This document shows positions 34,087-43,031 of a stretch of DNA of 64,000 bases, in pieces. The notes below the pieces were generated by a model, which did not search any database, was not told where the DNA came from, and was given only the letters and a program-made list of their open reading frames with translations. Each line of letters starts with the position of its first letter. Positions within the stretch are counted from its first letter, which is position 1. The DNA comes from Anaerospora hongkongensis (GTDB lineage Bacteria > Bacillota > Negativicutes > Sporomusales > DSM-15969): NCBI RefSeq assembly GCF_004339805.1, contig NZ_SLUI01000004.1, positions 271,750 to 335,749 of the forward strand, given 5' to 3'. The position numbers were made by a program, and so were the translations under genes.

Positions 34087-35919
34087 ATGTTTTCCTTATG
34101 GGCAGAAATGACAAATGTATTTTTAGCAAATGATGCAGAACAGGGGGCAACAGAGCCGGCTAATCCCCTTCTACTGGAACTGCAGAATATTATTGAACAT
34201 AAGCAGATTGAGGCTGTATTCCAGCCAATCGTCAGCCTTACCGACGGGTCGGTGCTCGGCTATGAAGCACTGAGCAGGGGACCGAAAACCTCTGCTCTGC
34301 ACCGGCCGGACCGTTTATTTCAGGCTGCTGCCGAATTCAATCTGGTATGGGAGCTGGAGTACCTTTGCCGGACAAAAGCGTTAGAAAGAGCGCAGCAGGT
34401 TATTTCCCGCAATCTAATTTTTATTAATGTTGATCCGAAAATTTTTTATGACAGCCGCTTTCAGAAAGGCTATACGAAGGAATTAATTGCTCAGCTTAGT
34501 GCCGATGTAAGCAATGTAATTTTTGAGATTACGGAAAAAACCGCGATAGAGGATTATACAAATTTCCGGAAGGCTCTGGAAAACTATAAGAGTCAAGGGT
34601 ATAAGATTGCGATCGACGATACGGGCTCCGGCTATTCCGGGCTGCGGTTGCTGGCCCAGTCTTATCCGCATTTTATTAAGGTCGATATGGAGTTAATCCG
34701 CGATATTGATAAAGATAATGTTAAGCAGGCCATGCTGAAGGCGCTGCATGATTTTTCGCTGGTGACCAATTCGCAGATTATTGCCGAAGGCATTGAAACA
34801 GTAAATGAGCTGACGACTCTTATCAGTTTAGGAATTCCTTATGGGCAAGGCTTTTTTCTCGGTGAGCCGTCGCCGGACTTTACAACAGTTTCGACGGAAG
34901 TTCAGCAGCACGTAAAAGCGAAATATGAACAGCGCAAGCGGCAGCATTTTCAAACCACCTTAAACATACCGATTGGTGAGCTGGCCCGTGATGATAAGCC
35001 TTTTGCCCCCACTATCCATGGTGGCAGGCTGCTGGAGTATTTCAATAACCAGCCAAGCTTACTGGCTGTACCGATTGTGCAAGAAGGCCGACCGGTGGGG
35101 CTGATGATGAAGAGCAAGTTTCTGGGACGGCTGGCAACTCAATATGGAGTTGCAGTTTACATGAACCGGCCTATCTCGTTATTAATGGATAAGCATCCCT
35201 TGATTGTTGATTACCATACTTCTCTGGAACAAGTTGCCAAATCAGCAGTTGCTCGAGAAGACGATAGTATTTATGATTACATCATTATTACCAAAGACAA
35301 CCGCTATTATGGAATGACAACAGTTAAGCATTTGCTGGAAGCGACAACGCAAATTGAAATAACAAGAGCCAAGCATGCCAATCCGCTGACCGGACTGCCG
35401 GGAAATGTCATTATCGAGCGGGAACTGGAACGGATCGTCCAGTCTGATCAGCCTTTTGCCGTATTGTATTTTGATCTGGATAATTTTAAAGCATATAACG
35501 ATGCTTACGGCTTTGAGAACGGCGACCGGGTTTTGGCTATGACTGCGCAAGTTATCCAAAACACTCTTTACGAATTAGGCTATGAAGAATCTTTTTTGGG
35601 ACATATTGGCGGTGATGATTTTGTGGGGATCGTCTGTACAGACAATGTTGCCGTACTTTGTCAGGAGCTTATCAGCCGCTTTGACTGCCGGATACGGAAT
35701 TTCTATAATGATGCAGACCGTACCCAAGGTTATATTATCTCGCGCAACCGTCATGGGACGGAAGAAACCTTTCCGCTTATTTCCATATCAATTGCCGTCG
35801 TAACCAGCAGCAGCGGCTGCTGTCGTAATACGGGCGATATTGCCGAGGCTGCTGCCCTATTGAAGAAAAAATGCAAATTAGTCTGGCACAGTTCTTTCCT
35901 GATTGATCATCCTGCATGA
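34087..35919 (+). CDS. Cyclic-di-GMP enzyme: EAL-CBS-GGDEF
   Basis: A 610-residue cytoplasmic protein. The EAL phosphodiesterase domain (about 33-285) keeps YEAL (59-62), the Asn in FINVDP, Glu in FEITEKT, IDDTGSGYSGL, KVDMELI and AEGIET, so it looks active. Two CBS-like repeats follow (about 320-425). The GGDEF domain (about 430-600) has IGGDDF at its active site, a GGD(D)F variant of cyclases. The net activity may be set by a ligand on the CBS pair. It lies 35 bp after the chemoreceptor, with GGGGGA upstream, and is probably co-transcribed with it. Confidence 0.92.
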   Translation: MFSLWAEMTNVFLANDAEQGATEPANPLLLELQNIIEHKQIEAVFQPIVSLTDGSVLGYEALSRGPKTSALHRPDRLFQAAAEFNLVWELEYLCRTKALERAQQVISRNLIFINVDPKIFYDSRFQKGYTKELIAQLSADVSNVIFEITEKTAIEDYTNFRKALENYKSQGYKIAIDDTGSGYSGLRLLAQSYPHFIKVDMELIRDIDKDNVKQAMLKALHDFSLVTNSQIIAEGIETVNELTTLISLGIPYGQGFFLGEPSPDFTTVSTEVQQHVKAKYEQRKRQHFQTTLNIPIGELARDDKPFAPTIHGGRLLEYFNNQPSLLAVPIVQEGRPVGLMMKSKFLGRLATQYGVAVYMNRPISLLMDKHPLIVDYHTSLEQVAKSAVAREDDSIYDYIIITKDNRYYGMTTVKHLLEATTQIEITRAKHANPLTGLPGNVIIERELERIVQSDQPFAVLYFDLDNFKAYNDAYGFENGDRVLAMTAQVIQNTLYELGYEESFLGHIGGDDFVGIVCTDNVAVLCQELISRFDCRIRNFYNDADRTQGYIISRNRHGTEETFPLISISIAVVTSSSGCCRNTGDIAEAAALLKKKCKLVWHSSFLIDHPA

Positions 35920-35967
35920 TTTTTTTTGCCTCCTGCCATACTAAAGACAAAGGAGGCTTGGTTATAC

Positions 35968-36936
35968 ATGAACAGACCTTATTGCAAATGGATCCTTCCT
36001 GTATTAATAGTGGCATTTTTAGTTGTATTGTCGGGCTGCAGCCCACAGAAAAAACCTACTCCGGCCCAACCCTCACCAGCTCCGCAGTCACAGAACGTTC
36101 AGGGCAGTGAACCGGAAATCACGGTTTTCATGCATGAAACAAATGAGAAAAAGACGATGAAGATGGAAGAGTATATTGCCGGTGTGGTAGCCGGTGAGAT
36201 GAAGAGCGACTGGCCTGTAGAAGCGTTGGCTGCCCAAGCGATCATTGCCCGCACGTTTACGCTCGAAGCGATGGAAAGCAAAGGCGGCGTACCGGAGCGG
36301 GGTACCCAGGCATCGACGGATATTAAAGAGTTTCAAGCCTATAATGCCAAAGATGTGAATGATAATGTAAGAAAAGCGGTTGAAATGACACGGGGGCAAG
36401 TGATTGTGTACCAGGGGAAATTAGCTAAGACCTGGTTCCATGCTTCCGCCGGCGGTATGACGGCTTCTGCCAAGGAAGGCCTTCACTATAAAGAAGCGGA
36501 ACCGCCCTATATCAAGCCTGTTCAGTCTCCCGACGAGCTTGCTCCAAAGGATGTTCAGAACTGGACCGTGAGCTTCCCTATGGATAAAGTTATGGCTGCT
36601 GTAGAAAAGGCCGGACAAAAAGTAGACAAGATTGAAAAGTTCGCTATACAGGAAAAAGGACAATCCCAGCGGGCAACGATTTTTGTCGTCAACGGCAATG
36701 TACAAGTTCCTGCACCCGAATTCCGGGTGGCAATCGGCAGTACGGAGCTAAAGTCCACGTTACTTGATAAAGTGGCTGTGGAAGGCAATAAAGTAACTTT
36801 TACGGGTAAAGGCTATGGGCACGGTGTTGGCATGTCGCAGTGGGGAGCCAATAAGATGGCGAAGGACGGCAAGAAGCCGGAAGAAATTATTGGCTACTAT
36901 TACCCCGGTGTTACTATTGAAAAGCGCTGGAATTAG
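35968..36936 (+). CDS. spoIID: SpoIID-domain lipoprotein (stage II sporulation protein D)
   Basis: A 322-residue lipoprotein: signal peptide with VLSGC (Cys24), a proline-rich linker, then the SpoIID/LytB domain with EEYIAGVVAGEMKSDWPVEA, where Glu78 matches the catalytic Glu of the lytic transglycosylase, and GKGYGHGVGMSQWGA near the C-terminus. SpoIID degrades denuded glycan during engulfment. B. subtilis SpoIID has a membrane anchor, while this one is lipid-anchored. ATG 35968 follows AAAGGAGG. An upstream GCCTCC (35930-35935) could pair with GGAGGC and mask the site. Terminator downstream. Confidence 0.88.
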   Translation: MNRPYCKWILPVLIVAFLVVLSGCSPQKKPTPAQPSPAPQSQNVQGSEPEITVFMHETNEKKTMKMEEYIAGVVAGEMKSDWPVEALAAQAIIARTFTLEAMESKGGVPERGTQASTDIKEFQAYNAKDVNDNVRKAVEMTRGQVIVYQGKLAKTWFHASAGGMTASAKEGLHYKEAEPPYIKPVQSPDELAPKDVQNWTVSFPMDKVMAAVEKAGQKVDKIEKFAIQEKGQSQRATIFVVNGNVQVPAPEFRVAIGSTELKSTLLDKVAVEGNKVTFTGKGYGHGVGMSQWGANKMAKDGKKPEEIIGYYYPGVTIEKRWN

Positions 36937-36943
36937 ATAAAAA

Positions 36944-36974
36944 ACAAGAGCCGGAATGCGGCTCTTGTTTTTTT
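36944..36974 (+). terminator. Terminator after spoIID
   Basis: ACAAGAGCCG / CGGCTCTTGT stem, GAATG loop, TTTTTT tail. Confidence 0.92.
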
Positions 36975-37091
36975 ATCTACTATTTCATTTCCTTGTAATG
37001 GAAAGGATGTATAAAATAGGGCTGTTTACAAAAAAATAACATAATGGAGGAAGGCAAGCGAGAAAACGTAGCAGTGGAGCGAGGGTGCAAA

Positions 37092-38738
37092 ATGGCGAAC
37101 GGGAAAAGACAACGGGTACACAAACTTTCTGCTGTTTTTGCTCCAGCTGCAACAGCAACAACCAGTGAGAATCTGCGAGTTTTGCGCAGGCTGATTAATG
37201 GCGGTGCGGAAGTAGGGGAAGCCTTGAGCGCGCTTGCCAGCCATTTGCGACAAGTGGCAGCTCCTCAAAATGAACCTTTTATGTTTATGCCAGACCTATC
37301 GCAAAACAAGCGGCTGCTGGAAGTAGTCTTTCGCGATTGCAGCGACGTAAAATATCGTGATTTTATGCTTGGGGAGCAAAACGCTTTACTGGTATATGTC
37401 GATGGCATGGCTGGCAATGAGCGGCTGGATGAGTTCGTACTGGCCCCGCTGCTCAAGTTTCCCCAAACCGACAGCATTACCAGCTTACAGGTCTTGCATG
37501 GACTTTTGCCGGTTGTTTCATTAAAAAACAGTACAAGTGCCGCAGGAATCATTACTGATGTGATGAGTGGATTTGCGGCCTTGTTCATTGACGGCATTGC
37601 AGACTGTCTGTTAATTGAAGCACGGCAGTACCGCAAGCGTCCCATCAATATAACCCAAAACGAAACGGTTATTCTTGGTTCCCACGAGGCCTTTAATGAG
37701 GATTTATCTGATAGCATTGCGCTTATCCGCCGCCGCTGCCGTGATAATAACATTAAAGTCCGCATGCTGCAAATCGGTGAAAGAAGCAAAACGGCTGTGG
37801 CGCTTATTTATGCTGCTAATTTGGTAAAGCCGGGCTTGTTGGAAGAGGTGGAACAGCGACTCAAGCGGATCAAAATCGATCGGATAACATCTACCTCTAA
37901 TGTGGAAGAACAGATCATTGATCATCCCTGGTCACCTTTCCCGCAGACGCAATCAACAGAGCGGCCTGACAAAGTAGTGGCTTCCCTCTATGAAGGGCGA
38001 GTTGCCATTTTCCTGGATAATATTAGTGACGCGCTGCTGGTGCCGACTACCTATGCGCAGATCCTGCAGGCAGCAGAAGATTATTCGACACCGGCACTTG
38101 TAACAAGCTTAACCAGGGTTACCCGCTTTTTTTCCACTGCTGTTGCCATTTTTCTGCCGGCCTTTTATATTGCGCTGGTATCTTACCATCCGGGCATGAT
38201 TCCCACTGCCTTAGCCATTTCATTAGCGGAACAGCGGCTGCGCTCCCCCTTTCCCGCCTTTATGGAGGCCTTATTTATGGAGGTTTTAATTGAGCTGTTC
38301 CAGGAGGCTGTTATCCGGCTGCCGCAGAAAATTTCCGGCGCCGCCGGGGTGGTCGGCGCTTTGGTTATCGGCACAACCGTTGTTGAGGCAGGACTGGTAA
38401 ATGCGCTTTTGGTGGTCATCACATCCCTTACTGCAATTGCTTCTTTTACGATGCCCACATACAGCTTCAGCACTTCCCTGCGCGTTCTGCGCGTCCCCAC
38501 TATTATTATGGCTTCTGTGCTAGGGTTGTATGGGATCGCCCTCAGTTTAATGGTTATCGTCACGCATTTGTGTTCGTTGCGCAGTTTTGGTGAGTCTTAC
38601 GGAGGAAACTTGTTTAATATTACGTTGCTGCGGGACTGGAAAGACACGTTCTTCCGGTTTCCCAATACCTTACTGAGGAATAGGCCGAAGCAAATGGGCA
38701 GTCAGGATGAGAATCGGATGGGAAAGAAGGACAGCTAA
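37092..38738 (+). CDS. gerA: Spore germination receptor A subunit
   Basis: A 548-residue GerA-family protein. A soluble N-terminal region of about 290 residues (with the family segments DRITSTSNVEEQIIDHPWSPFPQTQ, given here only in part: VEEQIIDHPWSPFPQT, RPDKVVASLYEGRVAIFLDN) precedes about five helices with PGMIPTALAISLAEQR. It forms the germinant receptor in the spore inner membrane with B and C subunits. ATG 37092 (CGAGGGTG upstream) is preferred over ATG 37044, which has no ribosome site. First gene of an A-B-C operon. Germinant unknown. In B. subtilis such operons are sigmaG-dependent. Confidence 0.92.
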   Translation: MANGKRQRVHKLSAVFAPAATATTSENLRVLRRLINGGAEVGEALSALASHLRQVAAPQNEPFMFMPDLSQNKRLLEVVFRDCSDVKYRDFMLGEQNALLVYVDGMAGNERLDEFVLAPLLKFPQTDSITSLQVLHGLLPVVSLKNSTSAAGIITDVMSGFAALFIDGIADCLLIEARQYRKRPINITQNETVILGSHEAFNEDLSDSIALIRRRCRDNNIKVRMLQIGERSKTAVALIYAANLVKPGLLEEVEQRLKRIKIDRITSTSNVEEQIIDHPWSPFPQTQSTERPDKVVASLYEGRVAIFLDNISDALLVPTTYAQILQAAEDYSTPALVTSLTRVTRFFSTAVAIFLPAFYIALVSYHPGMIPTALAISLAEQRLRSPFPAFMEALFMEVLIELFQEAVIRLPQKISGAAGVVGALVIGTTVVEAGLVNALLVVITSLTAIASFTMPTYSFSTSLRVLRVPTIIMASVLGLYGIALSLMVIVTHLCSLRSFGESYGGNLFNITLLRDWKDTFFRFPNTLLRNRPKQMGSQDENRMGKKDS

Positions 38739-38739
38739 T

Positions 38740-39846
38740 ATGGGAAATCTGGAAAAACGCACAGCCATGACACCCACGCAGTTTGCCTTTATGTTTGCCG
38801 TAATCGGTACCGGCACGGCTGTACTTGTTATGCCGGCGACACTGGTGCCGGTTGCCGCTCAGCATACCTGGGTAAGTGTACTGCTTGGTGCCGGTTTGTA
38901 CTTTCTGGTCAGCATAATCATGATTAAGCTCGGAGATTGTTTTCCTGGTGAGTCAATTATTGAGTATCTACCCCGTGTCTGTGGTTCAGTATTAGCAGTG
39001 GCAACATTTGTACTCTTTACGGCGGTACTGCTTGTTCAAAGCTCGGTAAGAGTCCAATCGTTTGGCCGGGAAATTGTCTTTTTTATGTTTGACCGGACCC
39101 CAATTGAGATCGTGATCCTGCCTTTTTTAATCGTATGCGCTTACGGTGCGGTACAGGATTTGGGCACAATTGTCCGCCTCTCGCAAGCCCTGCTCTTTAT
39201 CAGCGCTTTTCCCTTGCTGGGCTTACTATTGCTCAGTTTAATCAATGTTCAGGCCATTAATTTTTATCCGCTTTGGCCAATTAATGGGATGGGAATACTG
39301 AAGGGGGCCATTTTCAGCTGGCCTTATTATTGGGGGTACGAGGTCCTGCTTATGCTGCTGCCGGCTATTGACCGGCAGCAAACCAGTCTGTTAACTGCTG
39401 TAGCCGGCAGCTTTGTCTTTAAGATCGTGCTAATGCTGCTGGCCTTTATTTCTACTGTAGGCAGCATGACGGTAGCGGGAGTAAACAATATTATTTACCC
39501 CACATTACTTGCAGTACGGGGGATTAATCTTCCCGGAACTTTTATCGAACGCCTTGATAATTATCTCTTATTAAGCTGGATTCCCTTTGGCTATATCACA
39601 ATTGTGATCTGGCTGTACATGGCAAGCCTTATCTGGAGTCAATATTTTGGGTTTCGTGACCATCGTCCTTTTACTATCGCTTTCAGTCTGGTTATTTTTA
39701 TTGCCAGTATGGCGCTGCATGACTACAGCCGCTACTTAAATATGGTCTTAGTAAGCCGCACACTGGGGTTTGGTTTCTCTGTGATCATTATACCAATTGT
39801 CTATGTGGTCGTGAAGTGGCGGAGAGGCAGGTGTAGCGATGGGTAA
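38740..39846 (+). CDS. gerB: Spore germination receptor B subunit
   Basis: A 368-residue GerB-family (PF03845) protein with about ten hydrophobic helices, in the amino-acid permease superfamily. The N-terminus MTPTQFAFMFAVIGTGTAVL is typical. It is thought to bind the germinant or pass ions. ATG 38740 lies 1 bp after the gerA stop, and its end overlaps gerC by 8 bp, showing tight coupling. Confidence 0.93.
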   Translation: MGNLEKRTAMTPTQFAFMFAVIGTGTAVLVMPATLVPVAAQHTWVSVLLGAGLYFLVSIIMIKLGDCFPGESIIEYLPRVCGSVLAVATFVLFTAVLLVQSSVRVQSFGREIVFFMFDRTPIEIVILPFLIVCAYGAVQDLGTIVRLSQALLFISAFPLLGLLLLSLINVQAINFYPLWPINGMGILKGAIFSWPYYWGYEVLLMLLPAIDRQQTSLLTAVAGSFVFKIVLMLLAFISTVGSMTVAGVNNIIYPTLLAVRGINLPGTFIERLDNYLLLSWIPFGYITIVIWLYMASLIWSQYFGFRDHRPFTIAFSLVIFIASMALHDYSRYLNMVLVSRTLGFGFSVIIIPIVYVVVKWRRGRCSDG

Positions 39847-41029
39847 GTCCAAAAGGCGCCTTGCCGTTGTTTACCTCCTGCTGGTAATCACTAGTACCCT
39901 TTTTCTGACAGGCTGCTGGGACCGTCATGAAATTCAGGACCGCAGCTTTGTTTTAGCCGTTGCCATTGATCTCGCTGACCAGGGTGACGAGCACAGCACG
40001 CCTTTGGAAACCTTTGCCGAGGGAAGCGGTCAGAAACCTTTGCGCTTAAGCCTGCAGGTACTCTCTCTCTCCCCTCAGAAAAGAGGCGAAAACAGTCCCA
40101 GTAAAACCTATGTTATTTCCAATACAGGCCGTTCTATCCACGAAATGCTGCGCGATGCAAATGGTCAGAACAGTAAACCGCTTTGGTTTGAACATATTCA
40201 AAGCATTATCATCAGTGAGGCCGCCGTCCGTAAGTTCGGCCTTACGCCGCTGATTGATCTTTTCCGTCGTGATGCGGAAGTACGGTGGCGGACGAAAATA
40301 TATATTACTCCGCAAGATGCCAGACCATTTCTTGACTTTGTACCCCCCACCGGTGAAGCAGGCGGTATATTTATCGGTAATATCAGCCGCTCTATAAAAA
40401 ATCTTCATATCGCGGGATCGAATACTGATTTGGGCGCCACTTCAGTCCGTCTGGACAATAAAGTGGATGTTGTGCTTCCAGCCATTCTAATGAGCGATAA
40501 GCAGGTCAAGGTTAAAGGCATGGCAGTATTTAAAAAGGATAAATTTGTTGAATACTGGGATGAATATACGATCAAGGGAGCAAAGTTTTTATTAGGGATA
40601 GAGAAGGCGGCATTAATTGCTTTTTCCTGCCCGATTCACCCGGAGGAAACGGTTGTTTTTGAGATGTTTCAGCAGGAAACGACTGTAACCCCGCAGATTG
40701 ATGGAGAGCAAATCAGCTTTAAAATTGATATTGCTATGCGGGGCAATATTGGAGAAATCAGCTGCAGCAGCGACCATGATGCGACCGATAAAGCCTTTAT
40801 GGATAAAGCGGAAGCTTTGTTTGCCCAGGAGGTACAGCACAATATTGAATATGCCCTGAAAGTCATGCAAAAATCAGGGGTGGATGATGCCGGTTTTGCA
40901 CGGCGTTTAAAGGCTTATGAACCGAAAACCTGGGATAAGGTAAAAGACCGGTGGGATGAAGTTTTTCCAACAATCCCGCTGATCATAAACGTGAAAATAT
41001 CAATACAAAATACCGGTGAACATAAATAA
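39839..41029 (+). CDS. gerC: Spore germination receptor C subunit (lipoprotein)
   Basis: A 396-residue Ger(x)C lipoprotein. The signal peptide ends LFLTGC (Cys26), followed at once by the hallmark WDRHEIQDRSFVLAVAIDL. It has three alpha/beta domains on the outer face of the spore inner membrane. Its start overlaps gerB. It is convergent with a small minus-strand gene whose stop is adjacent. Confidence 0.95.
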   Translation: MGKSKRRLAVVYLLLVITSTLFLTGCWDRHEIQDRSFVLAVAIDLADQGDEHSTPLETFAEGSGQKPLRLSLQVLSLSPQKRGENSPSKTYVISNTGRSIHEMLRDANGQNSKPLWFEHIQSIIISEAAVRKFGLTPLIDLFRRDAEVRWRTKIYITPQDARPFLDFVPPTGEAGGIFIGNISRSIKNLHIAGSNTDLGATSVRLDNKVDVVLPAILMSDKQVKVKGMAVFKKDKFVEYWDEYTIKGAKFLLGIEKAALIAFSCPIHPEETVVFEMFQQETTVTPQIDGEQISFKIDIAMRGNIGEISCSSDHDATDKAFMDKAEALFAQEVQHNIEYALKVMQKSGVDDAGFARRLKAYEPKTWDKVKDRWDEVFPTIPLIINVKISIQNTGEHK

Positions 41030-41269
41030 TTATTTCAAAATCTGACGCAATACAATACAGATAACCAGAAGCAGCATGCAGGCGTAGCTGATGCGCCGGG
41101 AAAAAATTGCATCGCTCAGACGATTGTTATGCTTAGCCAGCAGATTAGCCAAATGCCATGAACAAATGGCGGCAATTACAAAAGCAACCAGTAATTCCGT
41201 CTGAATCATATGCAAGATAATAAACTTGGCTGTCTGCCAGGTTTGGTTCAGATCAACGTGAACATTCAT
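41030..41269 (-). CDS. Small membrane protein of unknown function
   Basis: A 79-residue protein with two hydrophobic helices (about 16-42 and 56-77) around a basic loop (LAKHNNRLSDAIFSRR). I start at CAT 41267-41269 because GGGTGAT lies about 5 bp upstream; an in-frame ATG at 41290 lacks a site. It lies convergent to gerC with no gap. Family not recognised; a sporulation role is only suggested by position. Confidence 0.6.
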   Translation of the reverse strand: MNVHVDLNQTWQTAKFIILHMIQTELLVAFVIAAICSWHLANLLAKHNNRLSDAIFSRRISYACMLLLVICIVLRQILK

Positions 41270-41394
41270 AGCATCACCCAACTTTATCATGACCGAAAAA
41301 GAGCGGACTTATTACCGTTCTTTTTTTCTATTGTGTACTAAGGTGAAGAAAGCCGACATATAGTAAATTGAGTAAGTATATAGGAGGGATTTTT

Positions 41395-41676
41395 ATGCCC
41401 ATCGACGATAAAAGTCCTAAATGGCGCCATCAGTTTACCTTGATAGATCGTGAGGAAATGACTGTGGAAGGCGTTATTTCTCTGGGAAGTGCTGATGAAA
41501 AAGAAGTGGTGATGGATACCGAACGGGGACCACTGGTCATTAAAGGGGAAGGTCTTAATATTCAACAGCTGAATCTGGATAAAGGTAATATTGTCGTGGA
41601 AGGCTTGATTAAGGCAATCGTATATGATGATGAACCGAAGCAGAAAAAAGGGCTGCTAAACAGGCTGCTGAAATAA
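41395..41676 (+). CDS. yabP: Sporulation protein YabP
   Basis: A 93-residue YabP/YqfC-type protein: WRHQFTLIDREEMTVEGV and GPLVIKGEGLNIQQLNLDKG (split family signature) are characteristic. In B. subtilis yabP is a mother-cell sporulation gene next to yabQ. The start is ATG 41395 with AGGAGGG about 8 bp upstream. Here a lytic transglycosylase gene separates it from yabQ. Confidence 0.93.
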   Translation: MPIDDKSPKWRHQFTLIDREEMTVEGVISLGSADEKEVVMDTERGPLVIKGEGLNIQQLNLDKGNIVVEGLIKAIVYDDEPKQKKGLLNRLLK

Positions 41677-41685
41677 GGCCGAACT

Positions 41686-42429
41686 GTGAGAAGGATAGGA
41701 AAAAGCCGCCTGCTGGTTATTTGGTATGCTTTGCTGGTGCTGTTGGTGATTGACGCAGCTGTTATTACCATTGCCCGTTACCTGGCGGAGGGCTATCGTC
41801 AGGCTGTATTCGATGAGTTTAACTCCAGTGCGGGTAAGTGGCAGGAAGTGAAGAAGGTTCCGTATGCAGATTTTATCAACCATTATGGTAAGGTTTATCA
41901 GCTTAATCCGGAGGTTACAGCTGCGGTAATCCAGGCTGAAAGCTCCTTTCAGCCCCGGGCAGTTTCCCGGGCAGGCGCCAATGGTTTAATGCAGATCATT
42001 CCCGATACCTGGAAACAGGTGAATAAGCGGGTGAATATTTGTAAGGGACGGCATGCCGGGGAATGCACCACGGAGTGCTACTTTAATCCGGAATTAAATA
42101 TTGGCATCGGTACGGCATATTTAAGCGAGCTGGTGCAGCGCTTTAACGGAAATATGATCTTAGCGTTAGCAGCATATAATGCCGGTCCTGGTGCGGTTGA
42201 ACGGTATGGGGGGGTGCCTCCGTATCAGGAAACGCAGGAATATGTGGAACGAATAGTGGGCTATTGGTATCAGAGTCAGAATAAGCTGGTTCCCGTATAC
42301 GCAGTTCCGGCGAAAAAGTGGGAATTTGTGCATCAGGCAGCCTGGTGGGCTTTTGTAAGCATTGTCATTTGTCTGGCATTACTGGTGAGACAAATGAATA
42401 AACGACATCGCTCCTGGCGATGGAGGTGA
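41686..42429 (+). CDS. Membrane-anchored lytic transglycosylase (SLT domain)
   Basis: A 247-residue protein: TM helix (about 10-30), SLT domain (about 58-200) and a second hydrophobic helix (about 216-235) with a basic tail. The catalytic Glu is in IQAESSFQPRAVS, followed by GANGLMQIIPDTW and ALAAYNAGPGAV. A three-Cys insert (NICKGRHAGECTTECYF) sits inside the domain. These enzymes cut peptidoglycan glycan strands. The start is GTG 41686 with a weak site, so translation may be coupled to yabP 9 bp upstream. Position between yabP and yabQ suggests a sporulation role. Confidence 0.85.
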   Translation: MRRIGKSRLLVIWYALLVLLVIDAAVITIARYLAEGYRQAVFDEFNSSAGKWQEVKKVPYADFINHYGKVYQLNPEVTAAVIQAESSFQPRAVSRAGANGLMQIIPDTWKQVNKRVNICKGRHAGECTTECYFNPELNIGIGTAYLSELVQRFNGNMILALAAYNAGPGAVERYGGVPPYQETQEYVERIVGYWYQSQNKLVPVYAVPAKKWEFVHQAAWWAFVSIVICLALLVRQMNKRHRSWRWR

Positions 42430-42433
42430 AAGG

Positions 42434-42910
42434 ATGGAGTTGTACGGACAGATACAAATATTCTTGGGGACCTTGCTAACAGGGGCGTTATTGGGCATTA
42501 TTTTTGATTTTTACCGCGTTCTCAGAGGCGTTTTCCGACCGCGTTTTATAGCGACGACCATGGCTGATTTGGTCTACTGGATTGTTGCCACTGCTACTGT
42601 CCTTGTATCGCTTTTGCTGTACAACTGGCTGGAACTTCGCTTATATGTCTTTCTTGGTTTGCTGGGGGGCGCTGCCGGCTATTACCGGTTGTTCAGCCGC
42701 TATGCCATTTATCTCATGATCCGCATGATGCGGTTTGTGGGCTGGCTTCTCCGCTGGGGAAAAAAAGCCTTTGTATGTATTGTTATTGTGCCATTGAGCT
42801 TTGTTCTGCGGATCCTAGCCTGGCCGCTTCATTCTACCCGGCGGCAGCTAGGACGGGTGTGGCGCAAAATAAGTGCTATGAAGCCGAAAGATCAGCCTCC
42901 TCCTGCATGA
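42434..42910 (+). CDS. yabQ: Spore cortex protein YabQ
   Basis: A 158-residue membrane protein with about four helices. The YabQ pattern is clear: QIQIFLGTLLTGALLGIIFD, FYRVLRG and ADLVYWIVAT near the N-terminus, then a basic C-terminus. YabQ is required for spore cortex formation in B. subtilis. Strong GGAGGTGAAAGG before ATG 42434, 4 bp after the transglycosylase stop. Confidence 0.92.
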   Translation: MELYGQIQIFLGTLLTGALLGIIFDFYRVLRGVFRPRFIATTMADLVYWIVATATVLVSLLLYNWLELRLYVFLGLLGGAAGYYRLFSRYAIYLMIRMMRFVGWLLRWGKKAFVCIVIVPLSFVLRILAWPLHSTRRQLGRVWRKISAMKPKDQPPPA

Positions 42911-43031
42911 AGGGGAAGCGCCAATATATTTTATTTCCACAAAGAGGAATTATTCCACCATCGCAGAATACACTAACTAGCAATAAAGCCAATAATTTTT
43001 ATGTAATCTTAATACGGTGGTGGAAGAAAAG

